The notes: generated by a model from the letters alone, not told the origin. A DNA stretch of 64,000 bases from Bacteriovoracaceae bacterium (GCA_947441615.1 CANEUH010000003.1:114307-178306); one strand, 5' to 3'; counted from the stretch's first letter, positions 36,414 to 45,914 are shown. Program-made: numbers and translations.

Positions 36414-36556
36414 CTGTACTCCAAATGGTCTAGAGGGTTATTCATTCAATTTTTTAGCCTGCATCATAATGAAGGGCCCCTCCTTCGTCAATATCCTTTC
36501 CCCTACTTAGAAGTGCTTTTTGCTTATTGCCAAACCTCAATTTTTGAACGAAATTC

Positions 36557-37192
36557 ATGGGCATGTCTGGCAAGAAAGATCTCGATAAATCAACACTCTA
36601 TGAAGCCGTAAAAACTCTGGTGGAGTCCTCCAATAAGCATATTCACCTGAATCAACAAAAGCTCTTCACCCTCTTTAGTATCGCCTTTCAGTATATTTTG
36701 TTTCGTTCAACCAAAAATCCAGGCCATTATATTATTAGAATTGAAGACTCTATGTTGGCGGAAAAACTCGCTCGAAAGTCCAAAGATGAAACCACCAGAA
36801 AATTCATGGGAAGACTCTTAGTCCCAAGACGACTGCCCTACGGTAACTCAACTTTTCATCTGGACTATTTTCCCCTTACGACATGGGGCGTCACGAAAGA
36901 CCTCCCTAAGGAGAAAATTCAAGGGGCGATCATTGTAAAAAATACATCACATAATCCTCTGATTGAAGAGTCTGACTTTAGGCATATCACTGAGGATGAA
37001 CAGGCAATCCAACTTTTTGGGAAAAACTATTACCTAAATTCTCTTATGGGAATTGCTCCCACAACCATCACGATAGCATTTGACGAAGAATTTGAAGGTC
37101 TTGAGAAAATTCTTTTTGATTTTATTGAAGAAAAATCTGAAAGATTAGTGGATGGGGTAACAATGAAGGATGATATTCAGTTCGAAGACTGA
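36557..37192 (+). CDS. Conserved-looking cytoplasmic protein of unknown function, 211 aa
   Basis: I do not recognise it. There is no signal peptide or membrane segment. The composition is mixed helix and strand, with a basic middle (KLARKSKDETTRKFMGRLLVPRRLPYG) and an acidic C-terminus. Two ATGs are close together (36557 and 36563), and neither has a strong ribosome binding site. It is divergent from fusA and its end overlaps the convergent MORN-like gene by 16 bp. Confidence 0.6.
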   Translation: MGMSGKKDLDKSTLYEAVKTLVESSNKHIHLNQQKLFTLFSIAFQYILFRSTKNPGHYIIRIEDSMLAEKLARKSKDETTRKFMGRLLVPRRLPYGNSTFHLDYFPLTTWGVTKDLPKEKIQGAIIVKNTSHNPLIEESDFRHITEDEQAIQLFGKNYYLNSLMGIAPTTITIAFDEEFEGLEKILFDFIEEKSERLVDGVTMKDDIQFED

Positions 37193-37956
37193 TTAACTTT
37201 AACTCCGTCACTGAAGACAACTTGATTGATTTGCCCATTTCGATCCCACTCTTTCCAAGTCCCTTGTTTTAAATCTGACCTAAACGAGCCCTGAGCTTTT
37301 GGCTGGCCGTTACTGTAGTAAAAATTCCAAACTCCGGTTTTAAGATCATTAAAGTATTCCCCCTCGGCGAGAGGCTTCCCGGTCTCATAATAGTGACTCC
37401 ACTTTCCAGCCCTCTTCCCCTTGGAGCACGACCCTTCAGCGGCCACAACTCCATTTTCAAACAAGATGATGTTATACCCTTCAACCACCTTGAGGGGCCG
37501 ATAAATCTCTTGAGGAGGCATGATCCATGAAAAACCTTGAATTTTGTCTTCCAATTGAAATTTTCTAGTCGTTTCTAAAATAAAAAAAGCTGCTCCTTCT
37601 TTTTCTCTAGAGGAAACATCTTTTATATAAGTGAGCTCATCCTTTAATTTTGAAACGAGTGTTGGAAGAGAAGATTCAAATTTTTTGACAGGATCAGAAT
37701 CTGTTCCAAAGATACATTTAGCAAAAAGTCCCACCATTTGTTTTTGGCTCATCATAACTTTTAGGATGTCATCCGAACTTAATTGCAGAAAATCATCAAA
37801 GGTTTTTAAATTCTTCATCACGTAGGTCATATAAATCGGATCTTCCATTAATCCGGCCGTCAGGATCTGACCTCTCATAGGAGAGCCAGTTGTCTCCATA
37901 CTTGAAACGAATTCTTTAAAACCATCGGCTTGTTTTTTTTTGATTCTATCTAGCAT
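37177..37956 (-). CDS. MORN/YwqK-like repeat protein
   Basis: The C-terminal half has about three to four repeats of the MORN/YwqK kind, with G-x-W-x-x-Y/W-x-x-G spacing: GKRAGKWSHYYETGKPLAEGEY, LKTGVWNFYYSNGQPKAQGSF and LKQGTWKEWDRNGQINQ. Such repeats occur in antitoxin-like and surface proteins and probably form a beta sheet. The N-terminal ~130 residues are helical and unknown. No signal peptide is visible. It is the third gene of the Rrf2-cysteine desulfurase unit, with a 5-bp gap. Confidence 0.7.
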   Translation of the reverse strand: MLDRIKKKQADGFKEFVSSMETTGSPMRGQILTAGLMEDPIYMTYVMKNLKTFDDFLQLSSDDILKVMMSQKQMVGLFAKCIFGTDSDPVKKFESSLPTLVSKLKDELTYIKDVSSREKEGAAFFILETTRKFQLEDKIQGFSWIMPPQEIYRPLKVVEGYNIILFENGVVAAEGSCSKGKRAGKWSHYYETGKPLAEGEYFNDLKTGVWNFYYSNGQPKAQGSFRSDLKQGTWKEWDRNGQINQVVFSDGVKVNQSSN

Positions 37957-37961
37957 AAAAA

Positions 37962-39125
37962 TTATTTTCTTAATCTTTTTAAGATGACCAAAAGCCTATC
38001 TTCAATTTTCTGAATTTCCTCTTCACATACATGAAAGGGAAGTGACATCCTTAATCCGTTCTTAGAAACATGGTGAAGTCCTTTCTGAACTAATAAAGGA
38101 CTCGCCTTAGCGGCGCCACTAGAGCACGCAGACCCTGCACTGATTTCCAAACCATGAAGATCAAAAAGTGCCAGGGCAATATCACTACTACACTCATTAA
38201 GATAAAAATAAATCGTATTTGAAGCTACTAGGTTTCCGGTGACGATATCACCCATCTCAGCAAGAGCTGTCTTCATAAACTTCTCTAAACGAGATCTCAA
38301 AAAAGAAGTCTTTTTTATATCCACTCTTTCAAGATCACCTAGGGCCAGAGCGATACTTTTTACACCTAAAACATTTTCAGTCCCCGAGCGAAGGCCCCCT
38401 TGCTGGGAGCCACCCATCATTAGTGGATGAAAATCAATATCACTTCGAAATAAAGAAAATCCCATACCCTTTAAGGAGCCAAACTTATGAGAAGAAAAAC
38501 TCCAAATATCACCGAAACTCAAATCACGCCAATCTAAAATTTTTCCAGGTGCTTGAACACCATCAACATGAATATAAAGATCACTCAGTGATTTAAATCG
38601 AGCTAATTCACCGATAGGAGAAATTTGACCAGTTTCATTATGAACCCACAAATGGTGATAAAGAATAATAAGATCCGGGTTATTTTCTTTTTTATCTTTT
38701 AGAACTTCAAAATTTGATTCATGGGAATAATTGAGACCCTTATCACGCTGAAGTTCAAAAAACTTAACATGTGAGCCAAAAAACTTTTCTTCTAGTGAAG
38801 TCACAGCTGGGTGATCAAGCCTAGAAAAACAAATTAAAAGATCCTTACCCTTTAATCGCGCCATCTCTGAAAAGGAATGAGCAAATGTATGAAAGGCTTC
38901 AGTTGCGCCAGAATGAAAAAACAACTTTGTGTCTTTTTCACTTTTATTGAAAGTCTTGAAGATAATCGCCCTAGACTCGTTAATTGATTTACGGGCCGAT
39001 TTACCACTGGAATGTTGACTTGAGGGGTTTCCAAAAAGAAGATCGCCGCTTTTCAACCAGTGATGAACTGACTGAGAAAGCGGCGACGTTGCATTATAAT
39101 CGAGATAAAGACGTTCGAAATTCAC
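37962..39125 (-). CDS. Cysteine desulfurase (IscS/NifS family)
   Basis: A PLP enzyme that takes sulfur from cysteine as a persulfide for FeS clusters and thiolation. It has YLDYNATSPL, FHSGATEA, VDGVQAPGKI, SSHKFGSLKG with the PLP Lys214, GGLRSGTENV and the catalytic loop SAGSACSSGAAKASPLL with Cys334. At 387 residues it is a usual length. It follows an Rrf2 regulator by 19 bp, like iscS after iscR, but no iscU scaffold gene is next to it. It may also supply sulfur for molybdopterin or for sulfurating xanthine dehydrogenase, since several such users are in this window; that is inference. Confidence 0.9.
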   Translation of the reverse strand: MNFERLYLDYNATSPLSQSVHHWLKSGDLLFGNPSSQHSSGKSARKSINESRAIIFKTFNKSEKDTKLFFHSGATEAFHTFAHSFSEMARLKGKDLLICFSRLDHPAVTSLEEKFFGSHVKFFELQRDKGLNYSHESNFEVLKDKKENNPDLIILYHHLWVHNETGQISPIGELARFKSLSDLYIHVDGVQAPGKILDWRDLSFGDIWSFSSHKFGSLKGMGFSLFRSDIDFHPLMMGGSQQGGLRSGTENVLGVKSIALALGDLERVDIKKTSFLRSRLEKFMKTALAEMGDIVTGNLVASNTIYFYLNECSSDIALALFDLHGLEISAGSACSSGAAKASPLLVQKGLHHVSKNGLRMSLPFHVCEEEIQKIEDRLLVILKRLRK

Positions 39126-39144
39126 CTAGAGAATTATACCAGAA

Positions 39145-39669
39145 TTACTGGTTAATTTCTCCAACATTTTGGCGAATAGCGGATTCTTTAGTGCCTTCAG
39201 TAGCGAAAGCACCAGTGCTCTTACGAGCAAGGTCACCTAAAGTAGTAGTAGCAAGGTAGTCTTGCATAATAGTACCTAGGTTTTCGAAATAAGACTTAGT
39301 AAGGTTGAATTCTTTAGTATCAACAACAGCGTTGATATCATTTCCAGCCTCGTCTTTCATGATTTCGATACCAGAGCTTGGGATACCAAGGATATCTCTA
39401 GCTGGGTTGATGTTTTCACCTACACAATCAAGAACGTCTTTAACAGAGATTTCGTCTTGAGAGCGAGCTAGAACGTATCCACCACCTGGACCACGAACTG
39501 ACTTCACAACTTTACCTGTACGTAGCTTTCTGAAAAGCTGCTCTAGGTAGTGTAGAGAGATTGATTGTCTTGTTGAGATTTCTTGTAGTCTTACTGGATT
39601 TCCATTTGAGTGGAAAGTAAGGTCAAGCATAGCTCGAACTGCGTAACGGCCTTTAGATGTAAGTCTCAT
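39145..39669 (-). CDS. Rrf2 family regulator, IscR-like but without the FeS cysteines
   Basis: The N-terminal winged helix is clearly Rrf2/IscR: MRLTSKGRYAVRAMLDL, ISLHYLEQLFRKLR and VRGPGGGYVLA. IscR normally binds a 2Fe-2S cluster through three cysteines about residues 90-105. Here that region reads NINPARDILGIPSSG and contains none; the only Cys is in VLDCVGEN. A polar stretch rich in acidic residues takes its place. I start at the ATG at 39669, which has GGAGGA about 6 bases upstream; an earlier in-frame ATG at 39690 has none. It sits directly before the cysteine desulfurase gene and probably controls it, but not through a standard FeS cluster. Confidence 0.88.
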   Translation of the reverse strand: MRLTSKGRYAVRAMLDLTFHSNGNPVRLQEISTRQSISLHYLEQLFRKLRTGKVVKSVRGPGGGYVLARSQDEISVKDVLDCVGENINPARDILGIPSSGIEIMKDEAGNDINAVVDTKEFNLTKSYFENLGTIMQDYLATTTLGDLARKSTGAFATEGTKESAIRQNVGEINQ

Positions 39670-39963
39670 TGTCTTCCTCCATAAATCCAAAAAAGTTGGT
39701 AATTTTCGATCGGGCTACGAAACCATCCTTGTTGCCCGAGAAACATTCATTCTGAAATGTCGCTCACAACAAATCAGACTAAATATCTCCTAAATAGTAT
39801 GACCTTTTCTTTTTTCTCACGTCAACTTTAATTCTGAAACATTTCTGTATTTTTTTTTGAAGACAAAAAGACTCGCCAAATACCAAGTAAAATCAATAGC
39901 TTGAAAATTCGCATCAAGCACAGTGCTGAATTGTCCCCAGGCAAATATTTCCGACAAAATCGG
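39670..39963. other. 294-bp gap between the Rrf2 gene and tsaE
   Basis: No convincing gene was found. A 6-bp stem TCGGGC/GCCCGA (39710-39715 and 39734-39739) lies upstream of the Rrf2 gene and could be part of its leader or operator. The rest is AT-rich and would hold the Rrf2 promoter and the 3' end of the cdaA operon transcript. A 68-codon minus-strand frame at 39828-40034 overlaps tsaE and shows no protein-like pattern. Confidence 0.5.
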
Positions 39964-40422
39964 TTAATCTTCGGTAAGGGAAAAGAGAGAAAAGTTTCGT
40001 GAAAATGAATCAATAGAGTCGGAACTGCCTTCATTCACTGTGATCTCGATTAAATAAGAAGAATAATTTTCAGGAAGTTCTCGATTTAATCTCCGAGCAA
40101 ATTTCATTCCCCATTCTACAAAAAAATACTGCTTCTCTTCTAAATACCCAGGTAACTCTAGTTGAAGAATTTCTTCATTCTTTTCTATTCGATAAAGGTC
40201 AGCATGAAGAAAATTTTTACACTCTGACAAAATTGAATAAGTAGGACTTAATGTTTCACCTTCACCAATAAAAGCTTGAGTAAAGGTTGTTTTTCCTGCT
40301 CCTAGATCTCCTTCAAGGATGATCATAGAAGGAACTTTTGCCAAATCTTTCAATTCATAAACAATATATGAAAGATCCGACTTAAAAACTTTTTTCCATT
40401 CTCTGATTAATTTTTTATTCAT
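39964..40422 (-). CDS. tsaE: tRNA threonylcarbamoyladenosine synthesis ATPase TsaE
   Basis: TsaE is the small ATPase of the t6A tRNA-modification complex (with TsaB, TsaC, TsaD). Walker A is LEGDLGAGKTTFTQAF near residue 36, followed by SPTYSILSEC, HADLYRIE and FVEWGMKF, the usual YjeE signature set. 152 residues is a normal length. It is the last gene of the cdaA-cdaR-glmM-pdxJ-nnrD-tsaE operon, 1 bp after nnrD. Confidence 0.9.
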   Translation of the reverse strand: MNKKLIREWKKVFKSDLSYIVYELKDLAKVPSMIILEGDLGAGKTTFTQAFIGEGETLSPTYSILSECKNFLHADLYRIEKNEEILQLELPGYLEEKQYFFVEWGMKFARRLNRELPENYSSYLIEITVNEGSSDSIDSFSRNFSLFSLTED

Positions 40423-40423
40423 A

Positions 40424-42016
40424 CTAATCTTTTAGAAGCTCATCTAATGCCTTAAACGCATCTGGAAATGCTTCAATAAGACTAGTCGCAGTCATTGGTC
40501 TTACACCCAATTTTTCAGCTGCAAATCGACCTGACCAAGTGTGAATAAGAACACCTAATAAAATCGTTCGATTTAGATTTTCATAAATATTATAAAGAGA
40601 TTCGCGTTTTTTAAGGTTCGCCTCTTGAGCAATAAATCCTCCTAATATACCGGCCAGCACATCACCTACACCACCAGTGGCCATGCCATCATTAGGAGAA
40701 AAATTAAAAAATGTTTTTCCATTTGGAAAACCTAAATAGGTACATGGGCCTTTTAGAATAACGGAACAACTGATTCTTTCAATAGTCTCTTTCAAATGAA
40801 AGTAGGGCTCTTTTTGAACTTCCTCTAACGGAACTCCAATAAAGCGAGAGAATTCTCCAAAGTGTGGAGTCATGAGAGTCGGAGCATTTCTAAGCTTAAA
40901 AACTTCTGAATCATCTTTAATATTGAGGACATTAATAGCATCAGCATCGAGAACAACTGGACCAGAAAAATTATTTAAAATCTCAAGCACAAGAGAGCGA
41001 GAGCGAAGGGAGCGCCCTAAACCTGGACCAATCACAATGGAGTCATATTTCTCCAGGTCTTTAAAAAGTTTTTCCCATTTTGCCTGATCATTAGGAATAA
41101 AACCTGTCATGACTTCGGGAATTAACCGGGAGATAAACTCTTGATACTGAGGCTCCCAAGTGGTAGCCGTCACGAGCCCTGCTCCTACTTTTAAAGCAGC
41201 TGTACTAGACATCACGAGTGCTCCGGTGAGACCGTGTGATCCACCAATGACAAGAGTGTGACCAAAAAGTTTTTTATCACCAAATTTATTTCGAGCAGGA
41301 GGAAGATCTTTTTTCAAATCTTTATCAATGAGAAATTTATCACCGCCGCTTTCTATAATGTCTCTTGGAAGTCCAGATTGGATGACTTCCACTTCTCCAA
41401 CTAATTTTGCTCCTTCGGCTTGGTAGTAAGCAAGTTTAGGAAGACCTACGGCCAGAGTAAGATCAGCCTTGATGGCATTTCCCTGAATTTGACCTGAGTC
41501 ACCTTCAACTCCCGTAGGGATATCGAGAGAAATAGTGTAAGCTTTTTCCTGATTAATGAGATTAATCACATCCGAAATGAAATGTGAAAGTGGAAGACGA
41601 ACGCCGGTTCCAAAGATAGCATCGATGATGATTTTAGGAACTGAATTTTGTTGAAAATAACTCTCTAAAGCATTCACATCATCAATTTGGGCCGTTCTCA
41701 CTCCATAGGATTTAGCAATTTTTAGCTGTTCTTTAACCTCTTGGGAGCAATCTTTTTCTTCAAATAATAAAAACGCTCTTGTTTCATGACCCATACTAGC
41801 TAGGTGTCTTGCAATTGCGAGACCTGTGCCGCCATTGAAGCCCTTACCTATCATGAAAATAAGTTCACCTAAATGAATTTCCTTGCCAAGTTTATCAACA
41901 ATCGCTTTCGCTCCTAAAAGAGCAACATTTTCAATAATTAATTTTTCTGGAAATAGATATTTTGTCTGAGCAATCTTTTCTAATTCCTTCATTTCAGCGT
42001 GAGTGACAATTCTCAT
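40424..42016 (-). CDS. nnrDE: Bifunctional NAD(P)H-hydrate epimerase / ADP-dependent dehydratase
   Basis: This enzyme repairs hydrated NAD(P)H. The N-terminal ~215 residues are the epimerase (YjeF-N, NnrE): MIGKGFNGGTGLAIARHL, IIDAIFGTGVRLPL, LDIPTGVEGDSG. The C-terminal ~300 residues are the dehydratase (NnrD) with the ribokinase-like fold: GGSHGLTGALVMSSTAAL, IVIGPGLGRSL, LDADAINVL, LTPHFGEFSRF and MATGGVGDVLAGILGGF. Epimerase and dehydratase in one chain is the usual bacterial form. It lies 4 bp after pdxJ. Confidence 0.93.
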   Translation of the reverse strand: MRIVTHAEMKELEKIAQTKYLFPEKLIIENVALLGAKAIVDKLGKEIHLGELIFMIGKGFNGGTGLAIARHLASMGHETRAFLLFEEKDCSQEVKEQLKIAKSYGVRTAQIDDVNALESYFQQNSVPKIIIDAIFGTGVRLPLSHFISDVINLINQEKAYTISLDIPTGVEGDSGQIQGNAIKADLTLAVGLPKLAYYQAEGAKLVGEVEVIQSGLPRDIIESGGDKFLIDKDLKKDLPPARNKFGDKKLFGHTLVIGGSHGLTGALVMSSTAALKVGAGLVTATTWEPQYQEFISRLIPEVMTGFIPNDQAKWEKLFKDLEKYDSIVIGPGLGRSLRSRSLVLEILNNFSGPVVLDADAINVLNIKDDSEVFKLRNAPTLMTPHFGEFSRFIGVPLEEVQKEPYFHLKETIERISCSVILKGPCTYLGFPNGKTFFNFSPNDGMATGGVGDVLAGILGGFIAQEANLKKRESLYNIYENLNRTILLGVLIHTWSGRFAAEKLGVRPMTATSLIEAFPDAFKALDELLKD

Positions 42017-42020
42017 AGTG

Positions 42021-42782
42021 TTAACCCTTAAGAGGATGTTGATTTATTAATGTAAGCATCTCTTTTATCACATGACCCATTCCAATAAAGACAGATTCGG
42101 CAATAATCCAATGACCGATATTATATTCTTCAAAATCACCCTCTTGGAGAAGTGGAAGAAGGGATTCAAACGTAAGGCCATGGCCTGCGTGATAACCCCA
42201 GCCTCGTGGTTTCATAAGAAGTGAGCCCTTGCGATATTTCTGGAGGTGATGAATCAAATCTTTTTTGTTCAAAAAATCTTTTGCATACTCACCTGTGTGA
42301 ATTTCAACGGCGTCGGCGTTCAGTAAGAGGCATTTATTAAGCACTTCTTCATCTGCTTCAACAAACAAGGAAATTTTCGTCTTAGGTGCGCCCTTCTTGA
42401 TTTCATCACAAGCTTTTTTAATTCGACTAAAGTTATGTGGGTCTAAAAGATCAAGCCCACCTTCAGTGGTTCTTTCTTCTCTTTTTTCTGGAACGAGACA
42501 AACCCATTCTGGCCGTTCTTGGATCGCTATCTGGACCATTTCGTCTGAGGCACCCATCTCAAGATTTAATAGTTTCCCCATCTTTTTACACATGCTGTGA
42601 ACAACGGGAACATCTCTATCTTGAATATGACGCCTGTCTTCTCTTAGATGAATGGTTATTTGATCTGCGCCAGTTGCTAATGAGACTTCAGCAGCTCTTT
42701 CGACTTCAGGATAAAACTCCCCTCTCTGCTGGCGTAGAGTGGCCACGTGATCAATATTGACTCCAAGTCTTGCGTATTTCAT
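42021..42782 (-). CDS. pdxJ: Pyridoxine 5'-phosphate synthase
   Basis: PdxJ condenses 3-amino-1-hydroxyacetone phosphate with deoxyxylulose phosphate to give pyridoxine phosphate. The 253 residues begin LGVNIDHVATLRQQRG and contain GADQITIHLREDRRHIQDRDV, LNLEMGASDEMV, VCLVPEKREERTTEGGLDL and GLTFESLLPLL, all family signatures. It is the fourth gene of the cdaA operon, 8 bp after glmM, and supplies PLP for several enzymes in this window (cysteine desulfurase, decarboxylase). Confidence 0.95.
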   Translation of the reverse strand: MKYARLGVNIDHVATLRQQRGEFYPEVERAAEVSLATGADQITIHLREDRRHIQDRDVPVVHSMCKKMGKLLNLEMGASDEMVQIAIQERPEWVCLVPEKREERTTEGGLDLLDPHNFSRIKKACDEIKKGAPKTKISLFVEADEEVLNKCLLLNADAVEIHTGEYAKDFLNKKDLIHHLQKYRKGSLLMKPRGWGYHAGHGLTFESLLPLLQEGDFEEYNIGHWIIAESVFIGMGHVIKEMLTLINQHPLKG

Positions 42783-42790
42783 TTAACACC

Positions 42791-44149
42791 CTAACCTAGT
42801 GATTTTTTCACGACATCGGTCAATTCTAAACAAAGAGCACTCACGAGTTTGGAATCCCTACCCTCGACCATGACACGCGCCAAGGGTTCGGTGCCAGAAT
42901 AACGTAGAAGAATTCTTCCCTCTTTGCCAAGCTTGGCCTCAGCATGTGACATCGCTTTTTTAATTTCAGTGACTTCTTCAAATGGAACACGTTTTAAAAC
43001 TGGGACATTTTTCATTTCTTGTGGAAAGAGTTCAATATCTTTTGAAAGTTCAGATAAATCCCGATCGTAAAACTTGATGCTCTCAATAACTTTCAGGGCC
43101 GCAAGTATTCCGTCACCAGTCGTTGAATATTTTTTAAATACAAGGTGACCAGAAGGCTCTCCACCAAACAGAGCACCACTTTGCCTCATATGCTCAACAA
43201 TATAGCGATCTCCTACTTGAGTCCTGATAAACTTAAGACCATTCTCTTTTAAATAATATTCAAGCCCAAAATTACTCATGACGGTTCCAACAACTTCGTT
43301 TGTTGGCCCAATTTCCTGATTATCTTTTAAAAATTTCCCACACAGACCAATTAATTTATCTCCGTGAATCACCTCTCCAGATGAATCAACAATCGTCAAA
43401 CGATCGCCATCTCCATCTAGACAGACACCTAGATCAGCACGATATTTTTTTACATTCTCTGCACAAATCTGCGGGTGTAAAGCGCCACAAGATTTATTAA
43501 TATTTGTCCCATTTGGCGAGTTCCCAATGGATATAACTTCAGCTCCAAGCTCCTCAAAAACGATGGGCGCCAACTTATAACCAGCACCATTAGCACCATC
43601 TACGACAATCCTTAATCCTTCCAGAGAATATTGGGGTGATAACGCGGCTTTCGTGTGAACAATATATCTTCCAATGACCTCATCAAGTCTTTTTGCATTT
43701 CCTAATTCGTCTCCAATCTTTTGAGGAATGAGAGAGGAGTCTGTGAGCATCCTCTCTAACTCAAGTTCGATGTCATCTGGCAATTTATGGCCAGTCCGAT
43801 CAAAAATTTTAATGCCGTTATCTTCAAAAGAATTGTGAGAAGCAGAAATCATAACCCCCGCATCGGCCCTCATACTCTGAGTCACAAAGGCGACACCCGG
43901 AGTTGGTAGTGGACCAGTTAAGATGGCTCGACCACCTTGGGAGCAAACTCCAGCTGAGAAAGCTTGCTCAAGCATATAGCAGGAAAGACGAGTATCTTTA
44001 CCGATAATGATGAGTGGTTTTTTAGAAAAATTTTTCTGAAAATAACTCGTGACTGCCCTACCAAGGACAAATGCGACCTCTCCTGTCATGGGATAAATGT
44101 TCGCCTTACCTCTAATTCCGTCGGTTCCAAAAAACTTTCTACCTGACAT
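42791..44149 (-). CDS. glmM: Phosphoglucosamine mutase
   Basis: GlmM converts glucosamine-6-phosphate to glucosamine-1-phosphate for UDP-GlcNAc and the cell wall. The N-terminus KFFGTDGIRGKAN, the phosphoserine loop GVMISASHNSFEDNGIKIF, the metal-binding DGDGDRL, and the sugar-binding GGEPSGHLVF and RYSGTEPLARVMVEG are all present; 452 residues is standard. It follows cdaR by 47 bp, in the widely conserved cdaA-cdaR-glmM order. In other bacteria CdaA and GlmM interact, tying c-di-AMP to wall synthesis. Confidence 0.95.
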   Translation of the reverse strand: MSGRKFFGTDGIRGKANIYPMTGEVAFVLGRAVTSYFQKNFSKKPLIIIGKDTRLSCYMLEQAFSAGVCSQGGRAILTGPLPTPGVAFVTQSMRADAGVMISASHNSFEDNGIKIFDRTGHKLPDDIELELERMLTDSSLIPQKIGDELGNAKRLDEVIGRYIVHTKAALSPQYSLEGLRIVVDGANGAGYKLAPIVFEELGAEVISIGNSPNGTNINKSCGALHPQICAENVKKYRADLGVCLDGDGDRLTIVDSSGEVIHGDKLIGLCGKFLKDNQEIGPTNEVVGTVMSNFGLEYYLKENGLKFIRTQVGDRYIVEHMRQSGALFGGEPSGHLVFKKYSTTGDGILAALKVIESIKFYDRDLSELSKDIELFPQEMKNVPVLKRVPFEEVTEIKKAMSHAEAKLGKEGRILLRYSGTEPLARVMVEGRDSKLVSALCLELTDVVKKSLG

Positions 44150-44196
44150 AAAAATGGCTCTCTTTATGAATGAAATTCAGACTTTAATATACCAGT

Positions 44197-45114
44197 TTAT
44201 TGTATATTCACAATAATGGTCTTAGGTGAGATGTCTAGTAATTGCATAGTTGGAGGATGGACAACTTTGAGTGGGACTTCAACTCTACCCTTTGACTTCT
44301 CTGGAACGTCTGCCCATACCTGAACTGAAGAGGATACATTTGATCGGTTTTTTAAGACTTTTTCAGGGATTAACAACTTAACATCCGCAAATTTAACCAG
44401 AGAGCTTATTTTCTGTTTTTCCGAGAAAAACCTTATCGGTAAAGACTTCAAAGTAAAATTTGAAGTTGATGCCTTGAGCTGATAATTCAATTTAATACCC
44501 AGGCCACTCAAGAGACTTAATCGATCATCTGGTAGTTGTATTTCTACCGGCACTTGCTCATAACCTGGAAGGCTCGAGAGCTCAATCGGCCGAGTGGGAA
44601 GTTCTTTTAAACTTAGTATCAATGAGCGAGGGCCATAGACCTCGACCTCGGCGGGCTCTAGAACGAGATTTTGTAGAGAAATTTTGTCAGAAAACTGGCC
44701 ACTAAACTGAATTTTTATAGGCACTATTTTACTCGCCTTTTTTTCAAGTTTTATCGCCAGTTTTTTCGGCAAGACTTTATCCACTTTCATCCCAAATGGT
44801 AACTCAAGTTGGGCAGGATTTACCTCAATATCAAATTGGGTTTCTCGTTTGGAGTTTGTTTTATTGAGATCAACGACAATTCTGTCCTCTCTATCCAGAA
44901 CCGTTCGAACGAAGGCCCTTGGCCCTTCAATAATAAATGTGACCTCTAGAGGAGGTTTAATAGCAAACATCATATCTGTCGGAAGAATAAAATCTAAATA
45001 GATCGTTTTTTCAAATTTTATTTTTTCAGAATTAACGACATAGACCCAAATAAAAACAGAAACAAAAATAGCAATAAATTTCAAGGAGTGTTTTTTTAGA
45101 CGAACTTGCATCAT
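44197..45114 (-). CDS. cdaR: CdaR-like YbbR domain protein
   Basis: A single N-terminal membrane anchor (FIAIFVSVFIWVYVVNSEKI) is followed by about three YbbR repeats, beta-rich units with the recurring pattern of a strand, VxxxGP/GPRS (IIEGPRAFV, VEVYGPRSLIL) and a hydrophobic strand. The domains face the periplasm. In Gram-positives CdaR regulates the diadenylate cyclase CdaA. Its ATG overlaps the cdaA stop as ATGA, so the two products are made together. Confidence 0.85.
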   Translation of the reverse strand: MMQVRLKKHSLKFIAIFVSVFIWVYVVNSEKIKFEKTIYLDFILPTDMMFAIKPPLEVTFIIEGPRAFVRTVLDREDRIVVDLNKTNSKRETQFDIEVNPAQLELPFGMKVDKVLPKKLAIKLEKKASKIVPIKIQFSGQFSDKISLQNLVLEPAEVEVYGPRSLILSLKELPTRPIELSSLPGYEQVPVEIQLPDDRLSLLSGLGIKLNYQLKASTSNFTLKSLPIRFFSEKQKISSLVKFADVKLLIPEKVLKNRSNVSSSVQVWADVPEKSKGRVEVPLKVVHPPTMQLLDISPKTIIVNIQ

Positions 45115-45914
45115 ATCGCCCGTCCCGGAACTGTCTCAACACCAAGCCTATCAATTTCAATCAGGAATTTACGAAGATATCTTCTAAGAGTCTCTTCGTT
45201 TTCCATGTAGTGAAAGACTCCACCATAGCAAATATTAATTTTCCCCGTTTCTTCTGAAACGGTTACAACAACGGCATCTGAAACTTCTGTAATTCCAAGC
45301 GCAGCGCGATGTCTAGTTCCATAATGACGGTCGATCTCAACATTTTTAGATAGGGGAAGAAAACAGCCCGCGGCCTGAATCATTCCATTGAAAAGTATAA
45401 TGGCACCATCATGAAGTGGGGATTTTGTTTGGAAAATAGAATAAATGATATCTGAATGAACTCTAGAATCTAACCTCGTACCTGTTGACGAGTAATTTAA
45501 AAGACCGTGGTACTTTTCAAAAACAATAAGGGCACCAGTTCTCTCTCTTGAAAGCGCAGAACATGCAACAACGACTTCCTCGATCTGTTGATCGAATTGA
45601 GTTTTAGCATTTCGTCCAATAATTTTAGTATTCGTGATGGAAACGAGCGCACTTCTGATTTGATCCTGAAAAAGAACAATGAGAATAATAAATAAGTAAT
45701 CAAAAAAGTTTTGAAGGATCCATGAAAGTGAATAGAGTTCATAATATTGAGATAACCACCACATAATCGCCAAGGCAACGATACCAAAAAGCATCTGATA
45801 AGCACGTGTTCCTTGAACAATTGAGAGAAAACGATAAACGATCAAACCAACGACTACTATGTCGATAAAATCAACGAACCTGAAATTGGCAATGAGAATG
45901 CCGAATTGTTGCAA
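45111..45914 (-). CDS. cdaA: Diadenylate cyclase CdaA
   Basis: CdaA makes the second messenger c-di-AMP from two ATP. About three N-terminal membrane helices (residues ~10-85) precede the DisA_N-type cyclase domain with the catalytic SPLHDGAIILF (Asp-Gly-Ala) and GTRHRAALGI (Arg-His-Arg) motifs. The start is TTG at 45914, with AGAGG about 6 bases upstream. It heads the operon that continues through cdaR and glmM to tsaE. A palindromic hairpin (45976-45996) lies upstream. Confidence 0.93.
   Translation of the reverse strand: MQQFGILIANFRFVDFIDIVVVGLIVYRFLSIVQGTRAYQMLFGIVALAIMWWLSQYYELYSLSWILQNFFDYLFIILIVLFQDQIRSALVSITNTKIIGRNAKTQFDQQIEEVVVACSALSRERTGALIVFEKYHGLLNYSSTGTRLDSRVHSDIIYSIFQTKSPLHDGAIILFNGMIQAAGCFLPLSKNVEIDRHYGTRHRAALGITEVSDAVVVTVSEETGKINICYGGVFHYMENEETLRRYLRKFLIEIDRLGVETVPGRAI

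Noticed and set aside
37962..39669. A complete isc operon
   Set aside because: Only a regulator and a cysteine desulfurase are present; no iscU, iscA or ferredoxin gene follows, and the regulator lacks the cluster cysteines.
39828..40034. Short minus-strand frame after tsaE
   Set aside because: It overlaps tsaE in another frame, has no ribosome site and no recognisable protein pattern.
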